Shown: positions 22,601 to 34,200 of the stretch, piece by piece
Layout of the letters: the number at the start of each line of letters is the position of its first letter
Position numbering within the stretch: the first letter of the stretch is position 1
Assembly (NCBI RefSeq): GCF_001949145.1
Contig: NW_019091584.1
Coordinates: 342,174-406,173 of the forward strand
Origin: Acanthaster planci
Lineage: Eukaryota; Echinodermata; Asteroidea; Valvatida; Acanthasteridae
Direction: 5' to 3'
DNA length: 64,000 nt
Notes under the pieces: model-generated
What the model saw: only the letters and a program-made list of their open reading frames with translations
Told to the model about the DNA's origin: nothing
Database searches by the model: none
Made by a program: the position numbers and the translations under genes

Positions 22601-24048
22601 TGTTCACTTGTTTTTCTCTTTTTTTGATTGTAGAATGACCAAGATATTGTAGCGGCCATGAAATTTGCGTGGACCAGATTGAAGGTGAGCATCACCCAAA
22701 CATTTGTTGCCAAGCTTGTATGTCTTTTAATTATGTTGTGATAAGCCGCTTTCATTTGTACTCAAAGCAATTGATCTGGCTAACTTGATGTGAGAGATGC
22801 CAGTAAGAGTTGAACTCCATCGCAAAAAAGGAGTGAGTCTATTGCGATTATCCTCATGCAACAAGTAACTTTTAAAGGGTAACAGAAATTGAAAACATTT
22901 AGTTCACGTAAAATATTTCAAAATAACAGTAAATACGTAAGCATTTCAAAAACATCGTAAATTGAATGTTTACCCCATTAATTGTGACCCCAAAGTGAAT
23001 AAAGGTTCCTGCGTTTCCGCGCCCACAAAAAATTGCCTTTTGACCGTTTACATGGTAGGAGTGCGTCTTTTAATTTCTACTTTGAACTGAGACAGTGTTT
23101 GCCTGTGGGCCAAGCTACATCAAACACAACGTGGTCTATTGCAAGCGTGCGATACTGCATGTACTGTGTGCAACGTACGGGTACACTGTACATGTCGGCG
23201 TTCTGGCGATGAGGTCATCCAATCAGCCTGGGAGCGTGAATGGCCAAAAGGCAATTTTTTTGTGGGCTGGGATACGCAGGATCTTTTTATCCATTTTGGG
23301 GTCACAATTAACAGGATAAACATTCAATTTAAGATGTTTTTGAATGGTTACATATTTATTGTTATTTTGAAATACTTCAACTAAATGTTTTCAATTTCTG
23401 CTACCCTTTAATGTGTGAGCACATTATGCATGCATATCACGTCCTGTGTCATTTTCATGAAACTCTTCCCTCTGCTGCCATCCAACACTCATTCCTTGGT
23501 TCACTGACTTTGAGTTTGGACCATCAACAAGGGATTCATCGTCCTGCAGAAGTAATTACAACTTTGGAAGAATCATATTGAAGCAAAGTAGCTTGCTCAA
23601 GGACACAAACATAGAAAATACTTCATTTGATTGTTGGTATCCACTGGCACATTTCTCAAGTAAAGAGGAAGTCACTGACATTAAGACAATTCTCATATGT
23701 TAAAATGGTGAGATCTCAAAGAAATGGTTCTACTAGGGTCGTTCAGGTGACTTGTGCTTTGGTCAGGAGCAGGTGCCCTGTGGTTGGACTATAGGCAGCC
23801 CTCGAAGTAGCCTCTTGCTACACTTTATGCCCACTCCAGTTATTCACCGATAGAATGACTCGTGACTGGGTTTATTCTGGTTTACCCCCCAGTTGTTAAT
23901 TGAGCCAGCAGCTGCCACTGGCGTGGCCGCCCTTTTCTCAGAGCGGATGAGAGAGATGGACCCCGCCATGGAGAAGGTGGCAGTCATTCTCTGCGGAGGC
24001 AATGTGGACCTGGAGAAACTGCCTTGGCCGCAGGTGCAGCCTGAGTAA
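16613..24048 (+). CDS. PLP-dependent serine racemase / threonine dehydratase family enzyme
   Basis: Nine exons join in phase: 16613-16783 (or from the acceptor at 16562), 17945-17986, 19491-19657, 20307-20391, 20713-20839, 21252-21302, 21716-21843, 22634-22684 and 23893-24048 (TAA). From ATG 16613 the product is about 325 residues, against about 340 for mammalian serine racemase. The fold-type II PLP motif GSFKIRGA gives Schiff-base Lys50. The phosphate/substrate loop is HSSGNHG (74-80), with Ser76 at the position of the racemase catalytic serine. The glycine loop is SGGGL (177-181). The region VEPEGKDLEKS (201-211) replaces the usual EPxxADD metal site. LCGGN (307-311) puts Cys308 opposite the pyridine nitrogen, where serine racemase has Ser. 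Family enzymes racemise serine and/or eliminate water or ammonia from Ser/Thr in the cytosol. Residue choices lean toward dehydratase. The loop before VIAGQG is SPYDDYD, not the triple serine reported for aspartate racemases. AATAAA lies at 24169. Confidence 0.88.
18955..19090. repeat. Dispersed repeat shared with 58170-58335 (inverted)
   Basis: The block around TTTCCTAGTCATTTGTGAAC and CAAAGGAGCCTCCATTGC is the reverse complement of sequence near 58190-58300, which carries GGCTCCTTTGG and TTCACAAATGACTAGGAAA. It lies in an intron of the PLP-enzyme gene and is non-coding. Confidence 0.7.
19252..19480. mobile_element. MITE abutting the third exon of the PLP-enzyme gene
   Basis: Same family as 16166-16430. 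The left end is GGTAATTCCAGAAATTAGGG and the right end TCCTAATTTCTGGAATTGT, with related interior sequence. The right terminus ends about 10 nt before the exon that starts at 19491, so much of the region used for 3' splice-site recognition comes from the element. Confidence 0.85.
22872..23411. mobile_element. TTAA-flanked foldback DNA transposon (non-autonomous)
   Basis: Long inverted arms (about 190 bp) begin AGGGTAACAGAAATTGAAAA after TTAA at 22872-22875. They end with CAATTTCTGCTACCCT before TTAA at 23408-23411. The arms share GGGGTCACAATTAA-type and GCAATTTTTT-type blocks. The TTAA target site points to a piggyBac- or Kolobok-type transposase acting in trans. It lies in the last intron of the PLP-enzyme gene. 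Confidence 0.8.
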
Positions 24049-24168
24049 GATTCCTGACACCACCTTGATGCAGTCTTAGGCATGCAGAATTGGACATTGG
24101 TGGCTTTCTGGATGCAACCCGTATATAGCTAATTGAGGGTTATGAACCTGTGTCACAGGTTTGAAGAA

Positions 24169-24174
24169 AATAAA
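24169..24174 (+). terminator. Poly(A) signal AATAAA of PLP-enzyme gene
   Basis: A canonical AATAAA hexamer 121 nt after the TAA stop at 24048, on the same strand. It is the most likely cleavage/polyadenylation signal of the gene. Confidence 0.6.
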
Positions 24175-24326
24175 TTACATTTCTCCAAGTCTAAACAATG
24201 CCTCCAACTTACAAGAGTTGCAAAAGTGATTTGTCACGGGTCAAAACAATGGTTTCTGAAAAGGCTCCACAACACTTTGTGTCAAGTGTGTACGTAGAAA
24301 ACTACAAATTTAAATATTTAAGTAAA

Positions 24327-24680
24327 CCTTTTGTGAGTTAAATTAGAATAAAATCTGGTACACTGCGTTCTTTGAATTCATGTGAACATAAAAATTTAAT
24401 TTGATTCTCCATACTAAAACCACTGTTGCTATACCTCTTCATTCGGGCCAAGCTTTTGCTTAGTTACATAAGAGGCGCCTTGCAACAATACACTGTTCTC
24501 AATGGATAAGAAGGGCACAAAGGAACCAGTCCATTCCAGAGATGGTGGTCACTATGCAAAAGCTTGCCCCGAATCAGGAGGTATAGCAACAGTGTCTTTA
24601 GTCTGGGGAATTTAAATTGTTATATTTATGTGCAGATAAGTCAGTGTACCAGATTTTATTTAAATTCAACTCACAAAAGG
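24327..24680. mobile_element. Foldback element with CCTTTTGTGAGTT termini
   Basis: A 354-bp element. The left arm starts CCTTTTGTGAGTTAAATT and the right arm ends AACTCACAAAAGG. The arms also match at ATAAAATCTGGTACACTG and at CACTGTTGCTATACCTC. The centre contains AATGGATAAGAAGGGCACAA. A second, disrupted copy in the opposite orientation spans 28597-29945. Confidence 0.85.
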
Positions 24681-24822
24681 TATGATCACCAGATTGTTTT
24701 GATCTATCAAGTTAATCGAAAACATCACATATTACCTTCTGTGAAAGAAAGTAATTCCGGCATTGTACACAGTGAATGTATTTTTACTCCCTGTGCTGTG
24801 GACGTTGCGCATAAGACCTGCC

Positions 24823-25420
24823 TTAACCACTTTCCTGCCGGGGCATTTCTCAATGTTGATGGTGCTGGGCCGGCATAATTATCATTTTTTTCCGTTTTCA
24901 AAATGCTTCAAAAATTCATCATTTCATTTAACGGACGTTTGTAGCTGCACGAAGTAATCTTTGGGCACTACTCTAAGTTGACAGGTGACCTTCATTGATG
25001 CCCGAGTATTTCAGCCAGGCCTGCAGCCTTGTAAAAAGAGCCCAGATTGTGCGGTGTTATGTAACTTTCTTTTGTTCAAGAACCTGGCTCAGTGCACTGC
25101 TGACCTCTTTTCAATAGGGGCCAGATTAGCATGCAGCGGTGCTGTGTGGCTCATCCCTGCAGTGGTGGAGCGCTTTTGTCCCTGGTGGTAATCCTTTTGC
25201 TATCAATGCCCCAAACCCTGGTATACGGTTTCAAAACAAGGCTGGATTATCACCACTTTTGAGAGTGAAAAATGCCGATAATGCCCAGCAACCTGGTCTT
25301 TTGTTTGGAGTACGGTCTTTTGTTACAGCGCCCTGTTTCCTTTGTCCGAGTTCGGAGACCCCGGCCACACATATAAAGCATATGTCTCCAATTCCGGAGT
25401 CCCCGGCAGGAAGTGGTTAA
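24823..25420. mobile_element. TTAA-flanked element, CCACTTCCTGCCGGGG termini
   Basis: A 598-bp element. TTAA at 24823-24826 is followed by CCACTTTCCTGCCGGGG. The right end is CCCCGGCAGGAAGTGG followed by TTAA at 25417-25420. The interior has no transposase. An inverted-orientation copy is at 32402-32980 and a copy cut by the window edge begins at about 63535. The TTAA target fits piggyBac- or Kolobok-like mobilisation. Confidence 0.87.
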
Positions 25421-25428
25421 AACAACGC

Positions 25429-25476
25429 AGACATGTGATGGCATCTGGGATTGCACACATTCAGATGAAAATTGCA
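25429..25476 (+). pseudogene. Possible LDL-receptor class A repeat fragment
   Basis: The plus-strand frame reads TCDGIWDCTHSDENC, which fits the second half of an LDLa repeat (C-D-G-x-x-D-C-x-x-x-S-D-E-x-x-C). The first half, with its two leading cysteines, is absent, because a TTAA transposon ends at 25420. It could be a severed exon, a relic, or chance. Confidence 0.35.
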
Positions 25477-26978
25477 GATGCCACCTACTGGTCCGGAGTC
25501 TTGAGGACCGGAGGAGGTTCTTAATCCCCTACATCATTCATCTTATTGTTGTCAATCTTACTTCATTGTCGGTGAATGAACTGTCTTCCAAGGAGATCTG
25601 TAGACAGGTTCTTTAAACTTTTATAGCTCCATATTATTCATCTTATTGTCAATCCTGCTTGGTTTTCAGCAAGTGAACTGTCTTCCAAAGTGATTTAACT
25701 GGATTTCTTGTTTATAAATTTGATTTTGAAGAAAAGCTGACATGAGGCTCAAAGAGTTCTAGAGTCCCATGCAGGCATTTGGGGTCAGTGAAAAATGGTT
25801 TTGGAAAGTAACTTGTATGAAAAGTGAAATTCAGTGCCTATTAAGGTGGTTATTTGTAATAAAGAAGTGACAAACCAAATACAACAGAGCATTTAAACTA
25901 CCAACACTTTCATGTAAACAGCGGAAAGAAAATCATAATTGAGGAAAATAAACAGAAAAATATTACCATGTGAACACAGTTTTCAATAAGGGGAGCCAAG
26001 CTATCAAGTAAATCGTTTGCAACCTGTGAGTCATTTCTGGCCAGGTTTATTTCAAAGCTCATTAATTTGAAGAAAATTTAAATACATCTTCCTACATTGT
26101 TTGATCTCCACCAAGGCTCAAGGGTGTGTTGTTCTTGCAAACAGATAAGTATATATAATAGAGAAATATATTCTGGTGCCATGCAAAGATGCCATCTTCA
26201 GGCTCTTTGTGATGCAAGGCACATGGTTTTGCAGCCTACCAATCACATTAATCGGTTTATGTACATTCGCATATTTCAGTGGTCTGGTCCCCATATGCAT
26301 GTAGTACTGTTATAATTTAGGCACTGCATGTAGGTGAGAAGAGCCGTAACAGACTAATCTACTTGGCCCTGCCCAACGTTACCACATGTTTCTCTCTGAT
26401 GCAGTGTGTGGCATTGCTTGGTCACATCATGGGGCTATTAAACACAAGGAAACAGCACATACAGATATCAAAAGGGTCAAAATGTCATAACTGACTTTAA
26501 AAACGTCCGACTTGTGCCACATAACCACCGCTGATTTGGAATTTTCGAGCACATCTGCGGAGATTACTCGCTGACTCCTGACGGCTACTGAGGAGAACTG
26601 CGCATCTTCTTTGTGCATCTTTTCCACCATTTATTTACACCAGTATGCCACAGCAAAACACAGCGAGTCTGTGGGTTACCAACTAACCTGGTGGTGGCAA
26701 TCACTGTGTACAAAGAACGTCTAGGGTCTTCAACACTGGGGCTGGTAACCGCGCCTTGTCTATGGAGCCGACCGGAGTGGTTAATCGGATTACGGTCTGT
26801 AAGACTTTGTTCTAACGCCTTGTGTTTGATGGCTCTACGGTCACATGCAGGTGTACATGTACTGGACATAAATCACAGTCGTGATTGGTTGAAAGACCAT
26901 GGGGTGGGGCCAAATGGATCAGTCTGCTGGAATCCATATACATGTACGTTAAATTTTATATCAAATGAAGTTGACATA

Positions 26979-27164
26979 TTAACCCCTTCGCTCTGGGAGA
27001 CAGCAAGAGCGACGGCTTTGTGTGAGGATTAGTACATACCACACAGTCTATTCACCATGCAGCTGCTGGTTCAATGGGGCCTGCTGATGGACAAAGCCCT
27101 CCATTCAGGGCATACCACAGCCCAGCAGTCACAGTCAAAGGAATTACCGGCACGAAGGGGTTAA
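26979..27164. mobile_element. Short TTAA-flanked MITE, CCCCTTCG termini
   Basis: TTAA at 26979-26982 followed by CCCCTTCG is mirrored by CGAAGGGG followed by TTAA at 27161-27164. The CCC start and TTAA target fit a piggyBac-like non-autonomous element. The interior is non-coding. Confidence 0.75.
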
Positions 27165-28266
27165 GAGATTACAAATATTTGAAGAGACCAGCATAATTGA
27201 GATACTACTCCAGAGTATAGAACAAGTGCAAGTAACCAAGAGTGGAACATCAAAATGACCAAATGAACTTGTACAAATACAGGCTGTCACGGGAGGAAAA
27301 CCAGGTAGACATGATGGAAGTAAATTTGAAGTCTTTAATTTCTTATCCATCTTTTACCACTGGGAGGAACCCTAGGTCACATCCATGCCAACACTTGAAC
27401 AATGTAAACAAGGTGAGAAGTGCGCTGTTTCCGTCTTTGTGATCATCTTATATCTATCTCATTTGTATAAATGTACAAAATGATGAAATCATTTAATAAA
27501 AGCAAATGCGAGAAATGTGGCAAGTTTTTTTTAATCACCGTGCCCATTTTTGCCAAATAAATTGTTCAAAAAAGAGTTCAAACCTTTGCATATGAAATGA
27601 TATTTCAGTTAGAGCTATGTACAGAGCTTCAAACCGGAATGAAACCAATCCATGAAGGCCTCATTCATGACAAAAGGTGCATAAATTAAATGGGGGTGTG
27701 GGGGCAAGAGCGTTTTGAGATTCAGCTAATGAAATTACTCTCAACTTGTGGTACCAACCAAACAAAAAGGTCTGTAGTGGACACTCTGTGACTAGACAGA
27801 TGCTTCACAGGCTCATGGAAAATATACAGTGATGCCAACGAATTACTGGCTATGCACCAATGTTATCTTTGAACGTAAAGCTACACTGTTTTATGGAAAA
27901 AAACAATTATTGGAAGGGAAGACTTGCATGTATAACAAAAGCTTGATCTTACTTGGTAATACTTGAGATAGTGGAATGTTTAGAATTGACCTGTACACAC
28001 ATGCAAACTCAGAAATAGCATTCTACACTTAAGCATAAAATAGTGGAATTGAAGGTTTCCGTATTTTTGTTTAAAGTGCTGCCCGTAACAACAACAATCT
28101 ACCAGGCCCATTCGACCTTTTTGTCATTTCAAGAAAATGTGCACTTCTTTTCTGCTACTTAATTGCTTGATAACTGAAAACAGGCACGTACACCAGGGAA
28201 GCGAAGCACCAAGCTTTTCTTAGCTGCGGTCACTGCTGATGATTGGACGGCTTGTCTGCCCACTGC

Positions 28267-31200
28267 CTACAGATTGGCGTACGTGTTGTACAACGATGTC
28301 TTGCTGGGGCCCCTCTTCAGTGTTGGCTTTTTCTTTTGGGCCGCTGTCACTTTCTTCACCATGTCCACCATGCTCACCACGTTGCCCTTTCGGGTCCGGA
28401 AGAACATCATGACGACTGGGGAAATGAGGGCGCACTCCACGATCTGCACTAGACTGTACCAACCTGGGCCATCCAAACAAAACACGGGTTGAAAAGTGCC
28501 ACTCGTGGCTGAAATTGGCAGACAAATCTGCGAAACATTCTTGTATACTCTGAAAGTCCCTAGTAACAGAAGGTTTGTACTAGCTAATGTGATAAGCCAT
28601 TTGCGAGTTAAATTTGAATAAGATCTGGTGCACTGAGTTATCTGACTGCACATAAACATAACGATTTGAATTCCCCAGACTAAATACACTGTTGCTATAC
28701 CTCATGATTCGGGGCAAGCTTTCGCATAGTCTTGGTTTCAAGACGTTAGTGCTTGATAGCGGACACCGTGCATTGTGTGCCCCCTAACGACTCACAATTA
28801 GACTGTGTGCCAGCTCGCACTAACGTCTTGGGAATCTTGCAGCAGCGTTTTACCTTGTTCTTTATTTTTCCCTTGGCTTTCCAAGGGAACCAATCAGCAC
28901 TCGTTAAATTGCATGCATAATAAATTTGGATGACCTCAATAATACACCATAGCATGGTCACATGCATCATGGCTGTCTGCAGTCCCGTCAACACAGACAT
29001 GACAACCCAGACGTTCGTACAGAGTTAGCACGGAGTAGAACGGGTGATACTCGGACTAGGTTAGGCCTAGGATATGACAGAGGATGCTGTTCTTGGTGAC
29101 CCATAATCATGTACAGTCAGTATGCCCTCCCCAGCTAACTAAAGCGTCCTTAGAGACCATATAGACCTTAACCTTCAAGGACGGAGTACCCGGACAACAA
29201 GTTGGTTGTCGTTTTCTTGCTGAACGTGTAGGGTTAGGTGTCGCTTGTGTGAGTAATCTGGCCTCATCAGGCCCAGCATGCTCATTGTGAGTTGCAAAAA
29301 ACGAGAACGTATTTATTGTGTGATATCAGACAACGATTTTGTTTTCCCGATTTTTCTGCCACAAACGTGACGCGATGCAGCACAACTGTAGTCCCCAACG
29401 ATATCTTTTAGAAGAGTGGCAATTTCATGTCTAGTATGGAGTGAAAAATATGTCTTACATGTCACTAATCCCTTCCCACAAACCAGACACTATCGACATC
29501 TTACTTGCTTGCGTGAAGCCGCCATGTTGTTCCAACTTCGAAATACATGTACATAATTATAATACCAAGGCTATAAATATTTAAGAAGATCGGACATTTG
29601 CATACAACTGCCACACCCCATTCTTGCAAGATTCCCAAGACATTAGTGAGAGTAAGTAAAATCTAGGTGTGCGAGGGCGCTCTTCAACAGAAATAAAACA
29701 ACTATCGATCACTGACGTCTTGAGCCAAGACTAGCTTTCGCATAGCGACCACCATCTCTGGAATGGACTGGTTCCTTTGTGCCCTTCTTATCCACTGAGA
29801 ACAGTGTATTGATGCAAGGTGTCTCTTATGTAACTAAGCAAAAGCTTGCCCCGAATGACGAGGTATAGCAACAATAGTGAGAAGAATTAGAGTTATGTTC
29901 ACATGAATTTAAAGAACTCAGTGTACCAGATTTGGGTCAAAGTTAAGGCTTAAAGTAAAAGGCTTATTGGCCTGTCATTGTTTTTGGAGTGAACATACGG
30001 CTAGACTCCGCCATATAGTTGAATGGCATCCATATTGGCTGTTCAGCAGCTATAACTGTAGACAAATGACTGCAGCGAAACAGTTTCTAACCTTCAGTCC
30101 ATGCCAAACCAAGTTGTATTCTGCCTGAAACTTTTCTCACCTTGTTAGACAAGTTGTGTCATTTTGCAGATAGAAAGGGGTAATTTTTACCCCCTGAAAG
30201 GAGGTACAAGTCTCATGCAAGTCATGACAATGACTTAAACAATGCAACAATCTAAAATTCATGTGATTATCACTGCTTCAGAACAATTAGGAACTTTTTT
30301 CCCTTTTAAAATTTAAATCCTTTTAAGAATTGAAAGTATTCGGACGAGCCTTCTTGAAACTGCACATTGCTCACCGTTAGCTCTGTTGGGCCCATCAAAC
30401 GGCAAGACACACTTGATGGCGCCGCTAGTCGTCAACAGTCCGATGATGACCATCTGGACGTCACTGATCAGGAAGCCGGCAAACAGCAGCAGGCACTTGG
30501 GTGTCAGGTAGAAGCCCTTGAGGAGGGGCTTAGAGGCATTGTGGAGGATGTACAAGGCGCACATGTAGACGCCCCCCGAGATCAGGACCAGGATGTAGAT
30601 GACGATGGAGCCATTCTCTGTCGTCATCTGTGGTAAATAATCAGCCAGTGCAGTATTTCAAAACAGGCCAGGTCAATGGAGAAAACATGCATGCCTGTCG
30701 GCGTATGGCTGCACTGATAGGGAAAACTGTCACATGTTGTGTATTGCTGTCCCCAAATGACCGTGGACTCATTTCCTTTTAGGCATTGCGCCTTTGGAAT
30801 ATTAAATATACTGAATGCGCCAACTAAGTCATGTGACCTTCAGTGGGCATCAAACATCAATAATCATGGTATCCTTAAATGGCAAAGTGAGTCATAAGTT
30901 CTGTTTACCACAATTAAAAAAAAAAAGATTTTCGGTATAGTGCTCAGCACATCAGTAGAGTCTGAGTAATTTACCGACTGCTGGCTTTAATTTTGGTAAA
31001 TGACACGGCACCCTTTGCTATGGGAGGATGATAAATTTGCTTTTTGAGTGATACTGAATGCATTTTAGTCGTCGGAAGTCTGAAAAATTCTTCACAATCC
31101 ATTTTAATTTCTTGCTCAGCACAAAAATGTGGGGGAGGGGATGATTCAATAACTCACCCCCCCTCAAAAAGTGTGAGGAATCCCCCGCGGGATTTACGCC

Positions 31201-34200
31201 TATGGGTTCATGTCACTAAAAGCTAGCCATACCGTGGTTTGGCAGGTGTTGAATTCAGATAAGCAGAGCTATATGCTCACAGAACTGAAATTTGTGATAG
31301 CACTCAGTCTGTTTACATGTACATGTCACATCACAGGGAGAGTTCTAACAAACCCAATGCAATATCCGTCCTATTTGTGTTAGATGCCTATCAAGCACGT
31401 AGAAACATGATCATTTAGCTGACAGACATATACCGAGCTATGAAACAGAAAAATGCCTTCCATTCCAGATTTACTTTGCTCAAATGGTAAGTTCCGTTGA
31501 CAAACAGCACATTCTCAATGAACATCATCAGAGCCCGGAACATTGCAAACTGAATGAGGCAGAAGCGTAGACGCAGGAAAGCCCATCTATGAGAGGGGTA
31601 AATGGAACAAGAAGAGTGGAAAAAAGGATAAAATAACCATAGGAAGGAAACACTGTCATCAACAAACGGAATCACACCAAGTAAAATTCTTTGACAATGC
31701 AGCTTTGGACTGCGCTTTTCAGTATTACACCTTGGTACATGTGTGCATATCCCCAATTACTGGGTGCCAATAATGAGTAAAGGGTACTCTTAGATGTGAA
31801 CAAGGCCTACGCAACAAAAATAAGACATTGCAGATATAACAACTTTGGTATACTGCATGTGCGAACAAATCCCGAGTGGCTCCTCGTTGATTAGACAATT
31901 TCTGTCATTACGAAATTCAAGTTATGGGGACAAACATATGTCCCAGTAACAAATTTGCTCCCACAATAATTATTACAGGTTTGTAGTTGTCACAACCAAT
32001 ATGCCAATTACATCACAGTCTTGGCAATCTGCTATGCTCAGATATACAGTGTGGTCATGCTACACCTCTTTACCTTACCTCACTAGTCAAGGGCAGATGG
32101 GGGGAAAAACAAGGGCCCTCCCCCATGAGGATTTTTTTAATCAATCAGAGTGAAAACATTAAATGTTTAAATGGAGGTTGTTTTGTATGGGCAGAGACAT
32201 TTTGTTCAGGAAACTGTTTCTGACATGTCTGAGCAGCTGTTTAATTGTGACTGGTATGATCAGATAATGTACAAGTGCACCGGGGACACTGCCTACTTGT
32301 TTTGCCGCCCCCTCCAAAAAAAACCTGGATCTGTCCTTGTCCTTAGTGTGGACATTCCTTTGTTTTCAAAAAGTTAAGAAAAGTCGGTGAAAAACACTCT
32401 TTTAACCACTTGCCTCTGCGGTTTCCGAAACTGGGCACCTTGGGCTTGTACGCATGGGGTGCCAGAAATCAGACAAAGGAGCTGGGCCTTGTAACAAAAG
32501 ACCGTACTCGGAACAAAAGACGGAGCTGCTGGGAATCACCAGCATTTTTTCAATTGGCATTAGTGGAGGTAATCTGTCACTGTTTTGAAACAGTATACCA
32601 CTATTTGTGGCATTCAGTGCGAGCGGATTTTCACCGGGGATAAAAGCACTCCAGTGATGAGTGATACAATACCACTGCACACTAATCTGGCCGCATTTGA
32701 AAAGACGCCAGCAATGCACTGAGTCAATTTCGGGAACAAAGGAAATTGACCGCACAATCTGGGCTCTTTTTACAAGGCGGCAGGCCTGGCTGAAATACTC
32801 CAGCATCAATAGATGTTGTCCATCTGCTTAGAGTAGCCACCAGACAGTCATTCGTGTGGGTGTAAATGGTCCAGCAAATGAAGTTATGGATTTTTGAAGA
32901 ATTTTGAAAATGGAAAATCTTGAAAATCGTCCAGGAACTTGTCCTGCAACTTCAAATTAAACCCGGCAGCAAGTGGTTAAGATGGCTATCTATTGATGGT
33001 TCCCTTGATTGAGGTACCCTCACCCCAAAATGCTTGAAATGAAATTCCACAGAGTACAGCCGGCATGATGTGGACCTCTTTTGTTCATGGGTCTATATTA
33101 AGTACATAAGGTTGGCACATGGATTACTCACACATGCCGCATGTATGGCATAGGCTGATGTGTGTGACCATGTTTGACCCCCCAGATATCTGCGAGTACT
33201 AGATGTATGAGCCCAACGCAAATACACTACTGTGTTCAGGGTGGCCAGACAAAGAATGTCCTCAGAAAGTCTTACTCTGTTAGTTTGATGCTCACTCTCT
33301 TGCCGCAGAAGGGAATGATGGGCACCTGGGTGTCGGCAATTTTGAGGATGGCGTGCTCGTAGCCACCAAAGTAGAAAACGATGAGCCCGATGAAGAAGTA
33401 CACACCCAGGGCGTAGTAACTGAGCAGGGAATCACAAGGCATTCCAACAAAATTGTAGTTGAAAGGATTAAGACTGTTAAAGATTCTAGGGAGTTGGGCT
33501 GGGAGAGTGGTACATGTACTCTCCTCACCATTCAACCATTCATGTCTACAGCCTGGGTTCAAATCTGGTATGGGGATTGGGTTTTCAGTCCCTATCCAAA
33601 GCTGTTGGTTTCCCCTGAAGATTAATTTTCCTTGTACTTCAACTGAACATTTCTTCGTAGTCTTCTTCCTACAGGTTTCTCATAGGATCCCACCGGAGAT
33701 AAGTTGACAGCCTTCTGTGGGCAATCCCAGTGGTATGCCAAATGACAAATCAAATTTGGACCACTCTGTCAATTTGAGCCACAAGTCGCCAGAGCCACTT
33801 TTGGGTAACAGGTCTTAAAAAGAACTTTGCATCTGAAAATCAATGGAAACCATCAACATTTTTTGCCCGCAAGATGTCCATTTTCATCAGGATACCAGAA
33901 TGGTTGATACATCAGATTGAAAATCTAAGCTTGCTCTTCTAATGCAAACAAACAAAAATACGGCAAAAATGATCTTACAACTCATCTCCACAGAGCAGGT
34001 CACAAACAATCTATGTCTGGTTTTCTGTTTTGATTACCTAAATACATTTTATCGTTTAAGTTTGTATTCAATTGAGCATAGAACTGTATTTTCTCTCATC
34101 CTTCTGGCTTCACATCCTGTTTTACCAATTCGTACAGTAACTTACCATGTTGCAGTGAGATTACAGAAGACAGATGAGCGTGGGAAGTAGAGAGAGAAGA

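Larger units (their letters stand above)
25421..28266. other. Intergenic region between convergent genes
   Basis: It holds an LDL-receptor-like fragment (about 25429-25476), a small TTAA element (26979-27164) and otherwise unrecognised AT-rich sequence. Longer frames, for example plus strand 26613-27032, show no known domain. Confidence 0.4.

Noticed and set aside
26613-27032. Plus-strand frame of 139 codons
   Set aside because: No recognisable domain, no splice context, and it overlaps the TTAA MITE at 26979-27164.
28220-28525. Charged minus-strand frame overlapping the last OST-alpha-like exon
   Set aside because: It is out of phase with the donor at 30375 and lacks the seventh membrane segment, so it is a shadow frame.
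33292-33531. Alternative minus-strand frame over the fourth OST-alpha-like exon
   Set aside because: The other minus frame joins in phase with neighbouring exons and gives a membrane segment. This frame is its shadow.
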